Below, one piece after another: positions 34,738 to 42,689 of a stretch of DNA of 64,000 nt. The position numbers and the translations under genes are program-made. This DNA is from Qipengyuania_C sp046254955 (GTDB lineage: Bacteria > Pseudomonadota > Alphaproteobacteria > Sphingomonadales > Sphingomonadaceae): the NCBI RefSeq assembly GCF_046254955.1, contig NZ_JBJXRG010000002.1, positions 124,001-188,000 on the forward strand, given 5' to 3'. The notes under the pieces are model-generated. The model did no database searches. It saw nothing but the letters and a program-made list of their open reading frames with translations, and was not told the origin of the DNA. Each line of letters starts with the position of its first letter. Positions within the stretch are counted from its first letter, which is position 1.

Positions 34738-35493
34738 CTAGAAATTGTCCTTCGCCGTGCGAAGGGCTGCGAAGGTTTCGGCCGGATTGGAACCGCCCCA
34801 ACGCTTGCGCAGATCATTGGCATCGGCACGCAGAAATGGATTGGTTTTCAATTCTCGGCCCAGCTGCATGGGAACAGTCGGTTCGCCGCGCTCGCGCTTG
34901 GCATCGATCTCGTCCGAGTAAAGCTGCAGCTCGACATTGTCGGGATCGGCATGCAGCGCAAACTTCGCGTTCGACTGGGTATACTCATGGGCACAATAGA
35001 GTGTGGTGTCTTGGGGCCACTGCCTGACCCGGTCGAGACTGTCCCAGAACTGTTGCGGCTCACCTTCGAACATCCGGCCGCAGCCGAGCGCGAACACGCT
35101 GTCTCCGACGAAAGCCATTCGTGCTTTGGGGATGTGCAGGGCGATATGGCCATTGGTGTGACCCGATACGTCGACCACCTCGGCTTCCCACTCGCCCAGC
35201 TTTACCTTGTCGCCATGTGCGATCAGGTTATCGATCGGCGAGATCCGCTCGACTTCTTTAGGAGCGACGATTTCGCAGCCTGTCGCATCCTTGATCGCCC
35301 CGTTTCCACCTGCGTGATCAGGATGCCAGTGCGTGTTCCAAATATGGGTGATCTTCCATCCCTTGGCATCGGCTTGCTTGAGGTATTCGGCTCCATCGGG
35401 CGTATCGATAGCAGCCGTCTCGCCACTTTCTGGATCGTGCAGCAGGAAACCGTAATTGTCGGACAGGCAGGGGAATTGGTGAACTTCGAGCAT
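34738..35493 (-). CDS. gloB: Hydroxyacylglutathione hydrolase (glyoxalase II)
   Basis: GloB hydrolyses S-lactoylglutathione, the second step of methylglyoxal detoxification. 251 residues is normal. The binuclear-metal motif THWHPDH (T-H-x-H-x-D-H) is intact, as are the later metal ligands in DVSGHTNGH, VGDSVFALG and CAHEYTQSN. The start MLEVHQFPCLSDNYGF is the canonical one. It lies between a GFA-family gene and a quinone oxidoreductase-like gene, each 7 bases away, consistent with a glutathione-linked detoxification operon. Confidence 0.94.
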   Translation of the reverse strand: MLEVHQFPCLSDNYGFLLHDPESGETAAIDTPDGAEYLKQADAKGWKITHIWNTHWHPDHAGGNGAIKDATGCEIVAPKEVERISPIDNLIAHGDKVKLGEWEAEVVDVSGHTNGHIALHIPKARMAFVGDSVFALGCGRMFEGEPQQFWDSLDRVRQWPQDTTLYCAHEYTQSNAKFALHADPDNVELQLYSDEIDAKRERGEPTVPMQLGRELKTNPFLRADANDLRKRWGGSNPAETFAALRTAKDNF

Positions 35494-35500
35494 GATATTC

Positions 35501-35923
35501 CTATTCTTGCGCCGCCTTTGAACTGGCCGTGGAGCGCCCTTTGGCGAAGGTTGGCAGATCTTCGGGGAGCGTGATCCAGTCGTGACGTCGATCATCGTAA
35601 ACGGCGCGATGGGGCGGGGCGAAGTTTTGGTCCGCGAAGGCTCCGACCGGAATTCCAACCTTGTCTGGATGGACCCCTGCCTGGACGAGTATCGTGGAAC
35701 CGCAGGTTGGACAAAAGCGATTGGTAAAAGTACCGCCAAGGTCGGTGGGGCGAATGTATTCGCGGCTTTCGCCGGACACTTCTACACGGTCTGTGGAATA
35801 GTAGGCGATATATCCGAAAGGCGATCCACTGCGCTTCTGGCAGTCTATGCAGTGGCACACGACCCGCGCGCTATCGCCCGAAACCGTGGCAGTCAGAGCG
35901 CCGCATTGACAGGAAGCTAGCAT
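35501..35923 (-). CDS. GFA family (CENP-V/GFA-domain) protein
   Basis: A 140-residue zinc-binding domain with the family cysteines in SCQCGAL, CHCIDCQKRSG and FCPTCGSTI. The founding member, Gfa of Paracoccus, was described as promoting formation of S-hydroxymethylglutathione from formaldehyde, though most members have unknown substrates. It heads the run with gloB, and its catalytic residues for this role cannot be checked from sequence alone. Confidence 0.85.
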   Translation of the reverse strand: MLASCQCGALTATVSGDSARVVCHCIDCQKRSGSPFGYIAYYSTDRVEVSGESREYIRPTDLGGTFTNRFCPTCGSTILVQAGVHPDKVGIPVGAFADQNFAPPHRAVYDDRRHDWITLPEDLPTFAKGRSTASSKAAQE

Positions 35924-35959
35924 GGCTGACTGTCTATCGCTTGCATCCCCAATAGGAAA

Positions 35960-35988
35960 GGCCCGCCTGCCGGTGTGGCAAACGGGCC
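35960..35988 (-). terminator. Hairpin downstream of rpsA
   Basis: A 6-bp stem ggcccg/cgggcc; on the minus strand it is followed by TTTCCTATT, a broken U-run. It lies about 60 bases past the rpsA stop and would end the rpsA transcript. Confidence 0.55.
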
Positions 35989-36050
35989 AATTCCTGATGT
36001 CCTACCGCTTCGCTACTTGAGGACGCGGTGGAAGCGACTGATCGCTTGGA

Positions 36051-37769
36051 TCAGTCGTCCTTCTTCTTCAGCGCTTCGCCGAGGATGTCGCCGAGCGACG
36101 CGCCGCTGTCGGTCGAACCGAACTGGGCAACTGCTTCCTTCTCTTCGGCGATCTGACGCGCCTTGATGGAGAAAGTAGGCTTCTTCGAACGATCGAAACC
36201 GGTTACCAGTGCGTCGACCTTGCTGCCGGTCTGGAAGCGGTCGGGACGCTGCTCGTCACGGTCACGGCCAAGATCGGTGCGCTTGATGAAGCCAGTCGCG
36301 CCATCGTCGCCCACCTGCACCTCGAGGCCGCCATCGCGAACTTCGAGGACGGTAACGGTAACGGTCTGGCCCTTGCGCAATGCGCTGGCATCGGCGCCAT
36401 CGGCTGAAGGTGCACCCTTTTCGAGCTGCTTCATGCCAAGGCTGATACGCTCCTTGTCGGTGTCGACATCAAGCACGATGGCTTCGACCTGCTCGCCCTT
36501 GCGGTGCAAGGCCAGCGCGTCTTCGCCCGAGATACCCCACGCGATATCCGACATGTGGACCATGCCGTCGACATCGCCGTCGAGCCCGATGAATAGGCCG
36601 AATTCGGTGGCGTTCTTGACTTCGCCCGAAACCTTCGCACCAACCGGGTGCTTCTCGGCGAACTCTTCCCATGGATTGCGCTGGGCCTGCTTGAGGCCGA
36701 GCGAAATACGACGCTTCTCGCTGTCGACTTCGAGCACCAGAACTTCGACTTCCTGCGAAGTTGAAACGATCTTGCCCGGGTGGACGTTCTTCTTGGTCCA
36801 GCTCATTTCCGAAACGTGGACCAGGCCTTCGATGCCCGGTTCGATTTCGACGAATGCGCCATATTCGGTGATGTTTGTGACGGTACCCGTCAGCTTCATG
36901 CCGATCGGATACTTCGCGGCAACACCGTCCCAAGGATCGCTTTCCAGCTGCTTCATGCCAAGGCTGATGCGCTGGGTTTCTTCGTTGATGCGGACGATCT
37001 GGACGGTCACGGTCTGGCCGATCTCGATCATCTCGCTCGGATGATTGACGCGCTTGTAGCTCATGTCGGTGACATGGAGCAGGCCGTCGATCCCGCCGAG
37101 GTCAACAAAGGCACCGTAATCGGTGATGTTCTTGACCACGCCATCAATAACCTGGCCTTCGGCGAGATCGTTGATCAGCTCGCTGCGCTGTTCCGCACGG
37201 GTCTCTTCGAGGACTGCGCGGCGCGAAACCACGATGTTGCCGCGGCGGCGATCCATCTTGAGGATCTGGAAGGGCTGCGGCTGGTCCATCAGCGGGGTGA
37301 CGTCGCGCACAGGGCGGATATCGACCTGGCTGCCTGGCAGGAAGGCCACGGCGCCATCGAGATCGACGGTAAAGCCGCCCTTGACGCGGCCGAAGATACG
37401 GCCATCGACGCGCTTGCCTTCGCCAAATTCGCTTTCCAGCTTGTCCCAGGCTGCTTCGCGGCGGGCGCGATCGCGGCTGAGCATTGCTTCGCCGTCGGCG
37501 TTCTCGACGCGGTCAACATAGACTTCGACTTCGCTACCGACCGAAAGGCCGTGCTCGTCTTCGCCGCGCATGAATTCCTTAAGATCAATGCGGCCTTCGC
37601 TCTTGAGGCCTACATCGATTACCGCAAAGCCGTTTTCGACTGCGGTGACGGTGCCTTTGACGACGCGGCCTTCAAAGCCGCCATCTTCTTCACCGCCGAG
37701 TTGTTCGTTGAGGAGCGCTTCGAAATCGTCGCGCGTGGGCATTTCTGGGGGATTGGCTGTAGTCGCCAT
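36051..37769 (-). CDS. rpsA: 30S ribosomal protein S1
   Basis: Ribosomal S1 holds mRNA on the 30S subunit for initiation. The 572 residues contain six S1 (OB-fold) repeats. The first pair lies in the N-terminal part that docks to the ribosome, and four later repeats carry the GxVxNITxYGAFVxx pattern (for example ITDYGAFVDLGG and ITEYGAFVEIEP). The ATG begins MATTANPPEMPTRDDF. It has an upstream leader of about 170 bases and its own promoter (37944-37972). Confidence 0.97.
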   Translation of the reverse strand: MATTANPPEMPTRDDFEALLNEQLGGEEDGGFEGRVVKGTVTAVENGFAVIDVGLKSEGRIDLKEFMRGEDEHGLSVGSEVEVYVDRVENADGEAMLSRDRARREAAWDKLESEFGEGKRVDGRIFGRVKGGFTVDLDGAVAFLPGSQVDIRPVRDVTPLMDQPQPFQILKMDRRRGNIVVSRRAVLEETRAEQRSELINDLAEGQVIDGVVKNITDYGAFVDLGGIDGLLHVTDMSYKRVNHPSEMIEIGQTVTVQIVRINEETQRISLGMKQLESDPWDGVAAKYPIGMKLTGTVTNITEYGAFVEIEPGIEGLVHVSEMSWTKKNVHPGKIVSTSQEVEVLVLEVDSEKRRISLGLKQAQRNPWEEFAEKHPVGAKVSGEVKNATEFGLFIGLDGDVDGMVHMSDIAWGISGEDALALHRKGEQVEAIVLDVDTDKERISLGMKQLEKGAPSADGADASALRKGQTVTVTVLEVRDGGLEVQVGDDGATGFIKRTDLGRDRDEQRPDRFQTGSKVDALVTGFDRSKKPTFSIKARQIAEEKEAVAQFGSTDSGASLGDILGEALKKKDD

Positions 37770-37943
37770 AATGGATCAAATCCTGTTTCACATTTGCTAC
37801 CGGCCACCGGTTTATCCGGGGTCTTAAACCGCCGCCTGGCGCACCATTGCGCTGGCCTTGCGGGCAAGAGGCCGTTCGTCTCCATGGGGCCGAATGCGTC
37901 CACAGAGGTTCTTTCAACCAGAAGATTGCGAGAACGGGCGCGC

Positions 37944-37972
37944 GCCTAGGCGATACCCGGCGCGAAAGCAAG
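37944..37972 (-). promoter_or_regulatory. rpsA promoter
   Basis: On the minus strand TTGCTT (37972-37967) and TAGGCG (37949-37944) are 17 bases apart, followed by a GC-rich run cgcgcc. The start near 37937 gives a leader of about 168 bases. Confidence 0.45.
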
Positions 37973-38070
37973 GGTTTTCGGGCCGATTCCTCGAGGGGGA
38001 ATCCAACTCGATGGAGCACATGGAGCACTGTCCAGGCACTCGAATCAGGGTGGGGCAAAAAGGAAGCCGA

Positions 38071-38098
38071 AAACATGCGCCGATTATGACCGGCGCAT
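38071..38098 (-). terminator. Terminator of the aroA-cmk operon
   Basis: A perfect 8-bp stem atgcgccg/cggcgcat with an 8-base loop, followed on the minus strand by GTTTTC. It lies 17 bases after the cmk stop. Confidence 0.7.
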
Positions 38099-38114
38099 CG
38101 GCTGTAGGACAGAA

Positions 38115-38738
38115 TTACCGAGCCACATAGCTCTCCACGATCTCGATCGCCGCTGCGATCGCGGCATCGCGGTCAAGCGCAGATGTATCGAGGATATAGG
38201 CATCTTCCGCCGGGACCAGCGGGGCTTCCGCGCGATTGCGATCACGCTCGTCGCGGCGGCGCAGGTCGTCGGCGATTTCCTTGAGCGTGTGTGGTTCGCC
38301 GCGCTCCTGCATTTCCCTGAACCTGCGACCGGCCCGCGCGTCAACGCTGGCAGTCACGAACAGCTTCACATCGGCCTCGGGCGCGATCACGGTGCCGATG
38401 TCGCGCCCGTCGAGCACTGCACCGCCATCCTGCGTCGCGAAGGCGCGCTGGCGCTCGTAGAGCGTTTGCCGGACACCGGGATGCACCGACACACGGCTGG
38501 CGAGGCCGCCGGCATCTTCGCTGCGCAAGGCGGGATCTGAAAGCAGGCTGTCCGGGAAGTCGGCCGCCGCGAGAGCTTCGCTGGCGTCGTCCGGATCGCG
38601 GCAGTCAAGGAACACTTGCCTGCCGACCGCGCGATAGAGCAACCCAGTATCGAGATGCGGCAGGCCGAAATGCGCTGCCAGCGCCTTGGCAATCGTGCCT
38701 TTGCCGGAGGCAGTAGGACCATCGACGGCAATGATCAT
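38115..38738 (-). CDS. cmk: (d)CMP kinase
   Basis: Cytidylate kinase phosphorylates CMP and dCMP. The 207 residues begin MIIAVDGPTASGKGTIAKAL, with the P-loop GPTASGKGT. CMP-binding features include HLDTGLLYRAVGR and LDGRDIGTVIAP. The ATG at 38738 overlaps the upstream small membrane gene by 4 bases. Between cmk and rpsA is a terminator, so they are not a single unit here, unlike in some bacteria. Confidence 0.95.
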   Translation of the reverse strand: MIIAVDGPTASGKGTIAKALAAHFGLPHLDTGLLYRAVGRQVFLDCRDPDDASEALAAADFPDSLLSDPALRSEDAGGLASRVSVHPGVRQTLYERQRAFATQDGGAVLDGRDIGTVIAPEADVKLFVTASVDARAGRRFREMQERGEPHTLKEIADDLRRRDERDRNRAEAPLVPAEDAYILDTSALDRDAAIAAAIEIVESYVAR

Positions 38739-38992
38739 TTTGCAGCCCTGCGTGCACGGAATGCCTTCGCCAGACCCCAGATCGCAATCGCGGCCCAGAA
38801 TGCTTCGAGAACGAGGCTGGGAAGGTTGGTGTGCACCAGCAACGAGACCGTCAGAAGAGCTGCGCCCGCAAGATTGGTTCCGTGAAGGATAAACGGATTG
38901 GGATCGTCCTTCCACGTCAGGTAGAAATAGGCTCCAATAATACAGGCCATCCCGACAAAGCCAACCAGCGTTGCCACGTCCAGATCGATCAT
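38735..38992 (-). CDS. CBU_0592-like small membrane protein
   Basis: An 85-residue protein with three or so hydrophobic segments, resembling the CBU_0592/SemiSWEET-size membrane family (AYFYLTWKDDPNPF pattern). Its function is unknown. It is locked in place: its start overlaps the aroA stop by 4 bases and its end overlaps the cmk start by 4 bases, so it is translated together with both. Its base composition is like its neighbours', so it is not obviously a recent arrival. Confidence 0.72.
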   Translation of the reverse strand: MIDLDVATLVGFVGMACIIGAYFYLTWKDDPNPFILHGTNLAGAALLTVSLLVHTNLPSLVLEAFWAAIAIWGLAKAFRARRAAK

Positions 38993-40317
38993 GCCGTGGC
39001 CTCTTCAAGCAGCTTCTCGAAGTTCGGGAAGCTGGTGCGGATAGGGGCGGTGTCGTCGACTTCGACGCCGTCTTTGGATGCCAGGCCAGCAACCGCCATC
39101 GCCATGGCAATCCGGTGGTCGAGATGCGTCTTGACCCGGCCATTGGCCGTCCCGCGCAGCGGGTCGCCGCCCGTTCCTTCGATCACCAGGCCGTCCTCGC
39201 GCTCTTCGATCCGCGCTCCGGCTGCGGTTAGGGCTGCCGCCATTACCGCAAGGCGGTCCGATTCCTTGACGCGCAATTCGTCGAGCCCGCTGGTGGTGGT
39301 AGTGCCGGAGGCGAGCGATGCTGCGACGAACAGCACTGGAAATTCGTCGATCATGCTCGGCGCGAGCGGCGGATCGACCTCGATCCCGTTCAACGCCGAA
39401 TGCCTGACGCGCAAATCGGCCACCGGCTCTCCGCCTACTTCGCGTTTGTCCAGTTCCTCGATACTCCCGCCCATCTGGCGCAGCACTTCGATCAGGCCGG
39501 CGCGGGTGGGGTTCAGGCCGACATTCTCGATTACCAGATCGCTGCCTTCGGTCAGCAGTGCGGCAACGATAAAGAATGCGGCAGACGAGGGATCGCCTGG
39601 AACGGTGATATCCTGCGGCGTGAAATCGGCTTCGCCGCGGATCGAGATGATCCGTTCCCCATCAACTTCCTCTACGTCCAGTTCAGCGCCGAAGCCCTTG
39701 AGCATGCGCTCGGAATGATCGCGGGTGGCCACCGGCTCGATCACCCGTGTGATTCCCGGTGTATCGAGGCCTGCCAGCAGGACTGCGCTCTTCACCTGCG
39801 CGCTGGCGACGGGAAGGCGGTATTCGATCGGCACTGCGGTCGTCGCGCCGCGAACCATCAGCGGCATTGTCCCGCCGGGCGAAGCCTCGAAGCTCGCGCC
39901 CATCAGCGAAAGCGGATCGATCACCCGCCCCATCGGGCGTTTCGAGAGGCTGGCGTCACCGGTAAAGGTGGCGGTGATGGCATGGGTCGCGACTAGGCCC
40001 ATCAGCAACCGCGTAGAAGTGCCCGAATTTCCCATGTCGAGCGCGCCCTGCGGCTGCAGCAATCCGCCGACTCCCACACCGTGGACGCGATATTCTCCCT
40101 CGCCGCCCTTGCTGATCGATGCGCCCATCTGCGTCATCGCGCGGCCGGTGGCCATCACATCTTCGCCTTCGAGCAGGCCGCGCACGGTCGTCTTGCCAAT
40201 GGCTAGTGCGCCGAACATCAGGGCACGGTGGCTGATCGACTTGTCGCCCGGCACGCGGATACGCCCGGTCAACGGCCCGAGCGGCGCAAAGGTCTTGGGG
40301 AAGGGCGTATCGGCCAA
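38989..40317 (-). CDS. aroA: 3-phosphoshikimate 1-carboxyvinyltransferase (EPSP synthase)
   Basis: AroA joins phosphoenolpyruvate to shikimate-3-phosphate in aromatic amino acid synthesis. From the TTG at 40317 it is 442 residues with MADTPFPKTFAPLGPLTGRI, a family-like beginning, and GAGAG upstream; an ATG at 40371 would add 18 residues without a clear ribosome site. Motifs VPGDKSISHRAL and GNSGTSTRLLMGL are present. In the loop after the latter, TGDASLSKRPMGRV fits the glyphosate-tolerant class II enzymes by its A-L-S pattern, though this is inference. The gene is coupled to a membrane-protein gene and cmk. Confidence 0.93.
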   Translation of the reverse strand: MADTPFPKTFAPLGPLTGRIRVPGDKSISHRALMFGALAIGKTTVRGLLEGEDVMATGRAMTQMGASISKGGEGEYRVHGVGVGGLLQPQGALDMGNSGTSTRLLMGLVATHAITATFTGDASLSKRPMGRVIDPLSLMGASFEASPGGTMPLMVRGATTAVPIEYRLPVASAQVKSAVLLAGLDTPGITRVIEPVATRDHSERMLKGFGAELDVEEVDGERIISIRGEADFTPQDITVPGDPSSAAFFIVAALLTEGSDLVIENVGLNPTRAGLIEVLRQMGGSIEELDKREVGGEPVADLRVRHSALNGIEVDPPLAPSMIDEFPVLFVAASLASGTTTTSGLDELRVKESDRLAVMAAALTAAGARIEEREDGLVIEGTGGDPLRGTANGRVKTHLDHRIAMAMAVAGLASKDGVEVDDTAPIRTSFPNFEKLLEEATA

Positions 40318-40485
40318 ATGGATACTCTCATGCAGGATGTAAAAGTGCGCGCGGCTTTTGACAGCGCCCATGGCTTCTGGCAAGGCGCGCCCGCACTTGA
40401 TTCCCGACCTGTCGGCACCCATCAAGCATCATGGAATTTACGCCCCGCCTCCACCTAAGGAGCGGGAAGCATTTGAGGAACTATA

Positions 40486-40821
40486 ATGGTCAAGCCAGAA
40501 TGGGGCACGAAGCGTTCTTGCCCGAAATGCGGCACCCGCTTCTACGATCTCGGTAACGAGGATCCGGTTACCTGCATCGAATGCGAGGAAACCTGGACTC
40601 CCGAGCCAGTGCTCAAGTCCAAGCAGCCTATTCCTTTCGAGGAAGACGAGAAGAAGAAGAAAGACGGCGAGGCGGATAGCGATCTGGCCGATGATGATCT
40701 CGACGATATCAATATCGAAGATGATGATACGCCGGCGGACGCAGACGTCGATCTTGGCGGTGATGACGATCTCGGCGTTACCAAGGGCAAGGGCGACGAC
40801 GACGGCAACGATGATAGCTGA
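40486..40821 (+). CDS. FYDLN-acid domain protein (TIGR02300 family)
   Basis: A 111-residue protein of the alphaproteobacterial family named for its FYDLGNEDP motif. It has a zinc-ribbon-like cysteine set (SCPKCGTRF and CIECEET) in the first 45 residues, then a long acidic aspartate/glutamate tail. Its function is unknown; it is a common marker of alphaproteobacteria. Its ATG is preceded by TTGAGGAACTATA. It is transcribed away from aroA and is followed by a terminator-like hairpin and tRNA-Ala. Confidence 0.9.
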   Translation: MVKPEWGTKRSCPKCGTRFYDLGNEDPVTCIECEETWTPEPVLKSKQPIPFEEDEKKKKDGEADSDLADDDLDDINIEDDDTPADADVDLGGDDDLGVTKGKGDDDGNDDS

Positions 40822-40825
40822 TTAG

Positions 40826-40853
40826 GTTGAGCGGACCGCACGGCGGGCTCAAC
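40826..40853 (+). terminator. Hairpin after the FYDLN gene
   Basis: A perfect 7-bp outer stem gttgagc/gctcaac encloses a 4-bp inner stem ccgc/gcgg. It starts 5 bases past the stop and is followed by aaaattctt, a poor U-run, so termination is likely but not certain. Confidence 0.5.
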
Positions 40854-40898
40854 AAAATTCTTGCCTTGGGCAGGATGCGCTCCTAATGGGCTGCGTCC

Positions 40899-40928
40899 TT
40901 GCCGAAAGGCAGGTCTTGCGGGTATAAC
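40899..40928 (+). promoter_or_regulatory. tRNA-Ala promoter
   Basis: TTGCCG (40899-40904) and TATAAC (40923-40928) are 18 bases apart. The -10 matches the consensus at five of six positions. The start would fall near 40935, about 18 bases before the tRNA. Confidence 0.55.
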
Positions 40929-40952
40929 CATTCCCGCGCACATGACTGGAAC

Positions 40953-41028
40953 GGGGCCTTAGCTCAGCTGGGAGAGCGCAACACTGGCAGTGTTGAGGTC
41001 AGCGGTTCGATCCCGCTAGGCTCCACCA
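40953..41028 (+). tRNA. tRNA-Ala (anticodon GGC)
   Basis: A 76-base cloverleaf with all arms paired, read from the sequence. The 7-bp acceptor stem starts ggggcct and the encoded 3' CCA ends at 41028. The anticodon GGC is at 40986-40988 in a 5-bp stem caaca/tgttg, and the T-loop ggttcgatc is intact. It reads GCC and GCU codons. It sits alone between the FYDLN gene and the ffh operon with its own promoter and terminator. Confidence 0.95.
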
Positions 41029-41068
41029 GTCGCCTGATAAAAGTCGGATTTCTTTGTAGGGATTCGCA

Positions 41069-41103
41069 CGCTGGCCGACGAGGTTTCGTCCGCCGGCGTT
41101 TTT
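41069..41103 (+). terminator. Terminator after tRNA-Ala
   Basis: A 6-bp outer stem cgctgg/ccggcg with a 5-bp inner stem gacga/tcgtc, followed by five T. It lies 41 bases after the tRNA and before ffh. Confidence 0.75.
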
Positions 41104-41148
41104 CGCATTTAGTTGGCCGGGCGGTCGGCAAAAGGAGTGAGAAAGACA

Positions 41149-42639
41149 ATGTTCGATACTCTGTCCGATCGGCTCGGCAATGTCTTTGATCGCCTGAAAG
41201 GGCGCGGTTCGCTCAATGAGCAGGACGTACGCGATGCCATGCGCGAAGTGCGGGTTGCGCTACTTGAAGCCGACGTCGCGCTACCGGTTGTGCGCCGCTT
41301 TGTTGACGCCGTTACCGAAAAAGCGATTGGTCAGGACGTGCTCCGCTCGGTCACGCCGGGCCAGCAAGTGGTCAAGATCGTCAATGATGAATTGGTCGCC
41401 ATGCTAGGCGGCGCCGAGGACGAGGCGACCAACGCCGAACTCAACCTGGATGCCAAGCCGCCGGTTGTTGTGATGATGGTCGGCCTGCAGGGCTCGGGCA
41501 AGACGACAACCACGGCCAAGCTGGGCAAATATGTCCGCGAAAAGCATGGCAAGAAGATCCTGATGGCCTCGCTCGATGTCAATCGTCCGGCCGCGCAGGA
41601 GCAGCTCAAGATCCTGGGCGAGCAGGTCGATATCGCGACCTTGCCGATCATGCCTGGGCAGCAGCCGGTCGATATTGCCAAACGCGCGATGGAAAGCGCC
41701 AAGCTGCAGGCGATCGACGTGCTGCTGCTCGATACGGCGGGCCGACTGCATGTCGACGAAGCGCTAATGGGCGAGATGAAAGCGATCAGCCAGGTTTCCG
41801 CCCCGCAAGAAGTCCTGCTGGTGGTGGACTCGCTCGCAGGTCAGGACGCAGTTAACGTCGCCAAGTCGTTCAATGACGAAATGCCGCTGACCGGCGTGGT
41901 GCTGACCCGGATGGACGGTGATGCACGCGGTGGCGCAGCGCTGTCGATGCGTTTTGTCACCGGCAAGCCGATCAAGTTTGCCGGTACGGGCGAGAAACTC
42001 GACGCGCTCGAAGCATTCGTGCCCAGCCGCGTGGCCGACCGTATCCTGGGCATGGGCGATGTGGTCGGGCTGGTCGAGAAGGCCGCTGCGACAATCAAGG
42101 AAGAAGATGCCGAGGCGCTCGCGAAGCGCATGGCCAAAGGCAAGTTCGACCTCAACGATCTGCGCATGCAGCTCCAGCAGATGCAGAACATGGGCGGGCT
42201 GGGCATGCTGGCGGGCATGCTGCCGGGCATGAAAAAGGCCAAGCAGGCGCTCGAAGCCAGTAATATGGACGACAAGGTGCTGGTCCACATGGATGCGATC
42301 ATCGGTTCGATGACGCCCAAGGAACGCACCAATCCCGCGCTGATGAACGCCAAGCGCAAACGGCGTGTGGCGGCAGGCAGCGGCACCGATGTGCAGCACG
42401 TCAACAAGGTACTGAAGATGCACCAGGAGATGGGCCGCGCGATGAAGCAGATCAAGAAGATGGGCGGGCTGAAAGGCCTCGGCGCATTGTTTGGCGGCGG
42501 CGGCATGCCCGGAATGGGTGGCGGAATGAGCGGCGGCGCTGGTGGCTCGCTTCCCGGCCTTGGTGGCGGCTCAGGTGGGCCGACGGTCGATCCCAACACG
42601 CTCCCGCCCGATCTCAGAGCGATGCTCGACAAGAAATAG
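41149..42639 (+). CDS. ffh: Signal recognition particle protein Ffh
   Basis: Ffh is the GTPase that binds SRP RNA and signal peptides and targets ribosomes to the membrane. The 496 residues contain an N-domain, a G-domain with GLQGSGKTTTTAKL (G1), LDTAGRLHVDEAL (G3) and VVLTRMDGDARGGAAL (G4-like), and a C-terminal methionine-rich M-domain (MLAGMLPGMKKAKQ and later). The tail beyond the M-domain is glycine-rich (GGGGMPGMGGGMSGG). The ATG at 41149 follows AAGGAG at 11 bases. It starts the ffh-rpsP-rimM-trmD-rplS operon. Confidence 0.96.
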   Translation: MFDTLSDRLGNVFDRLKGRGSLNEQDVRDAMREVRVALLEADVALPVVRRFVDAVTEKAIGQDVLRSVTPGQQVVKIVNDELVAMLGGAEDEATNAELNLDAKPPVVVMMVGLQGSGKTTTTAKLGKYVREKHGKKILMASLDVNRPAAQEQLKILGEQVDIATLPIMPGQQPVDIAKRAMESAKLQAIDVLLLDTAGRLHVDEALMGEMKAISQVSAPQEVLLVVDSLAGQDAVNVAKSFNDEMPLTGVVLTRMDGDARGGAALSMRFVTGKPIKFAGTGEKLDALEAFVPSRVADRILGMGDVVGLVEKAAATIKEEDAEALAKRMAKGKFDLNDLRMQLQQMQNMGGLGMLAGMLPGMKKAKQALEASNMDDKVLVHMDAIIGSMTPKERTNPALMNAKRKRRVAAGSGTDVQHVNKVLKMHQEMGRAMKQIKKMGGLKGLGALFGGGGMPGMGGGMSGGAGGSLPGLGGGSGGPTVDPNTLPPDLRAMLDKK

Positions 42640-42689
42640 TTTCAAGAATTCCAACCGGATCAAGACTTTACATCGAAAGGTAAATTACA

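Larger units (their letters stand above)
37770..38114. other. 345-base gene-free region between cmk and rpsA
   Basis: No coding frame of convincing character. It holds, reading leftward, the cmk terminator (38071-38098), the rpsA promoter (37944-37972), and an rpsA leader of about 170 bases containing short GC-rich inverted repeats. AGGAT lies about 10 bases before the rpsA ATG. Leader-mediated autoregulation of S1 is known in other bacteria and would be plausible. Confidence 0.6.

Noticed and set aside
36780..37949. A 389-codon plus-strand ORF antisense to rpsA
   Set aside because: It mirrors the codon bias of rpsA. There is no family resemblance, and rpsA is certain.
40899..41189. A 96-codon plus-strand ORF that reads through tRNA-Ala
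   Set aside because: The peptide ALAQLGERNTGSVEVSGSIPL is the well-known translation artefact of a tRNA gene. The tRNA folds perfectly and has its own promoter and terminator.
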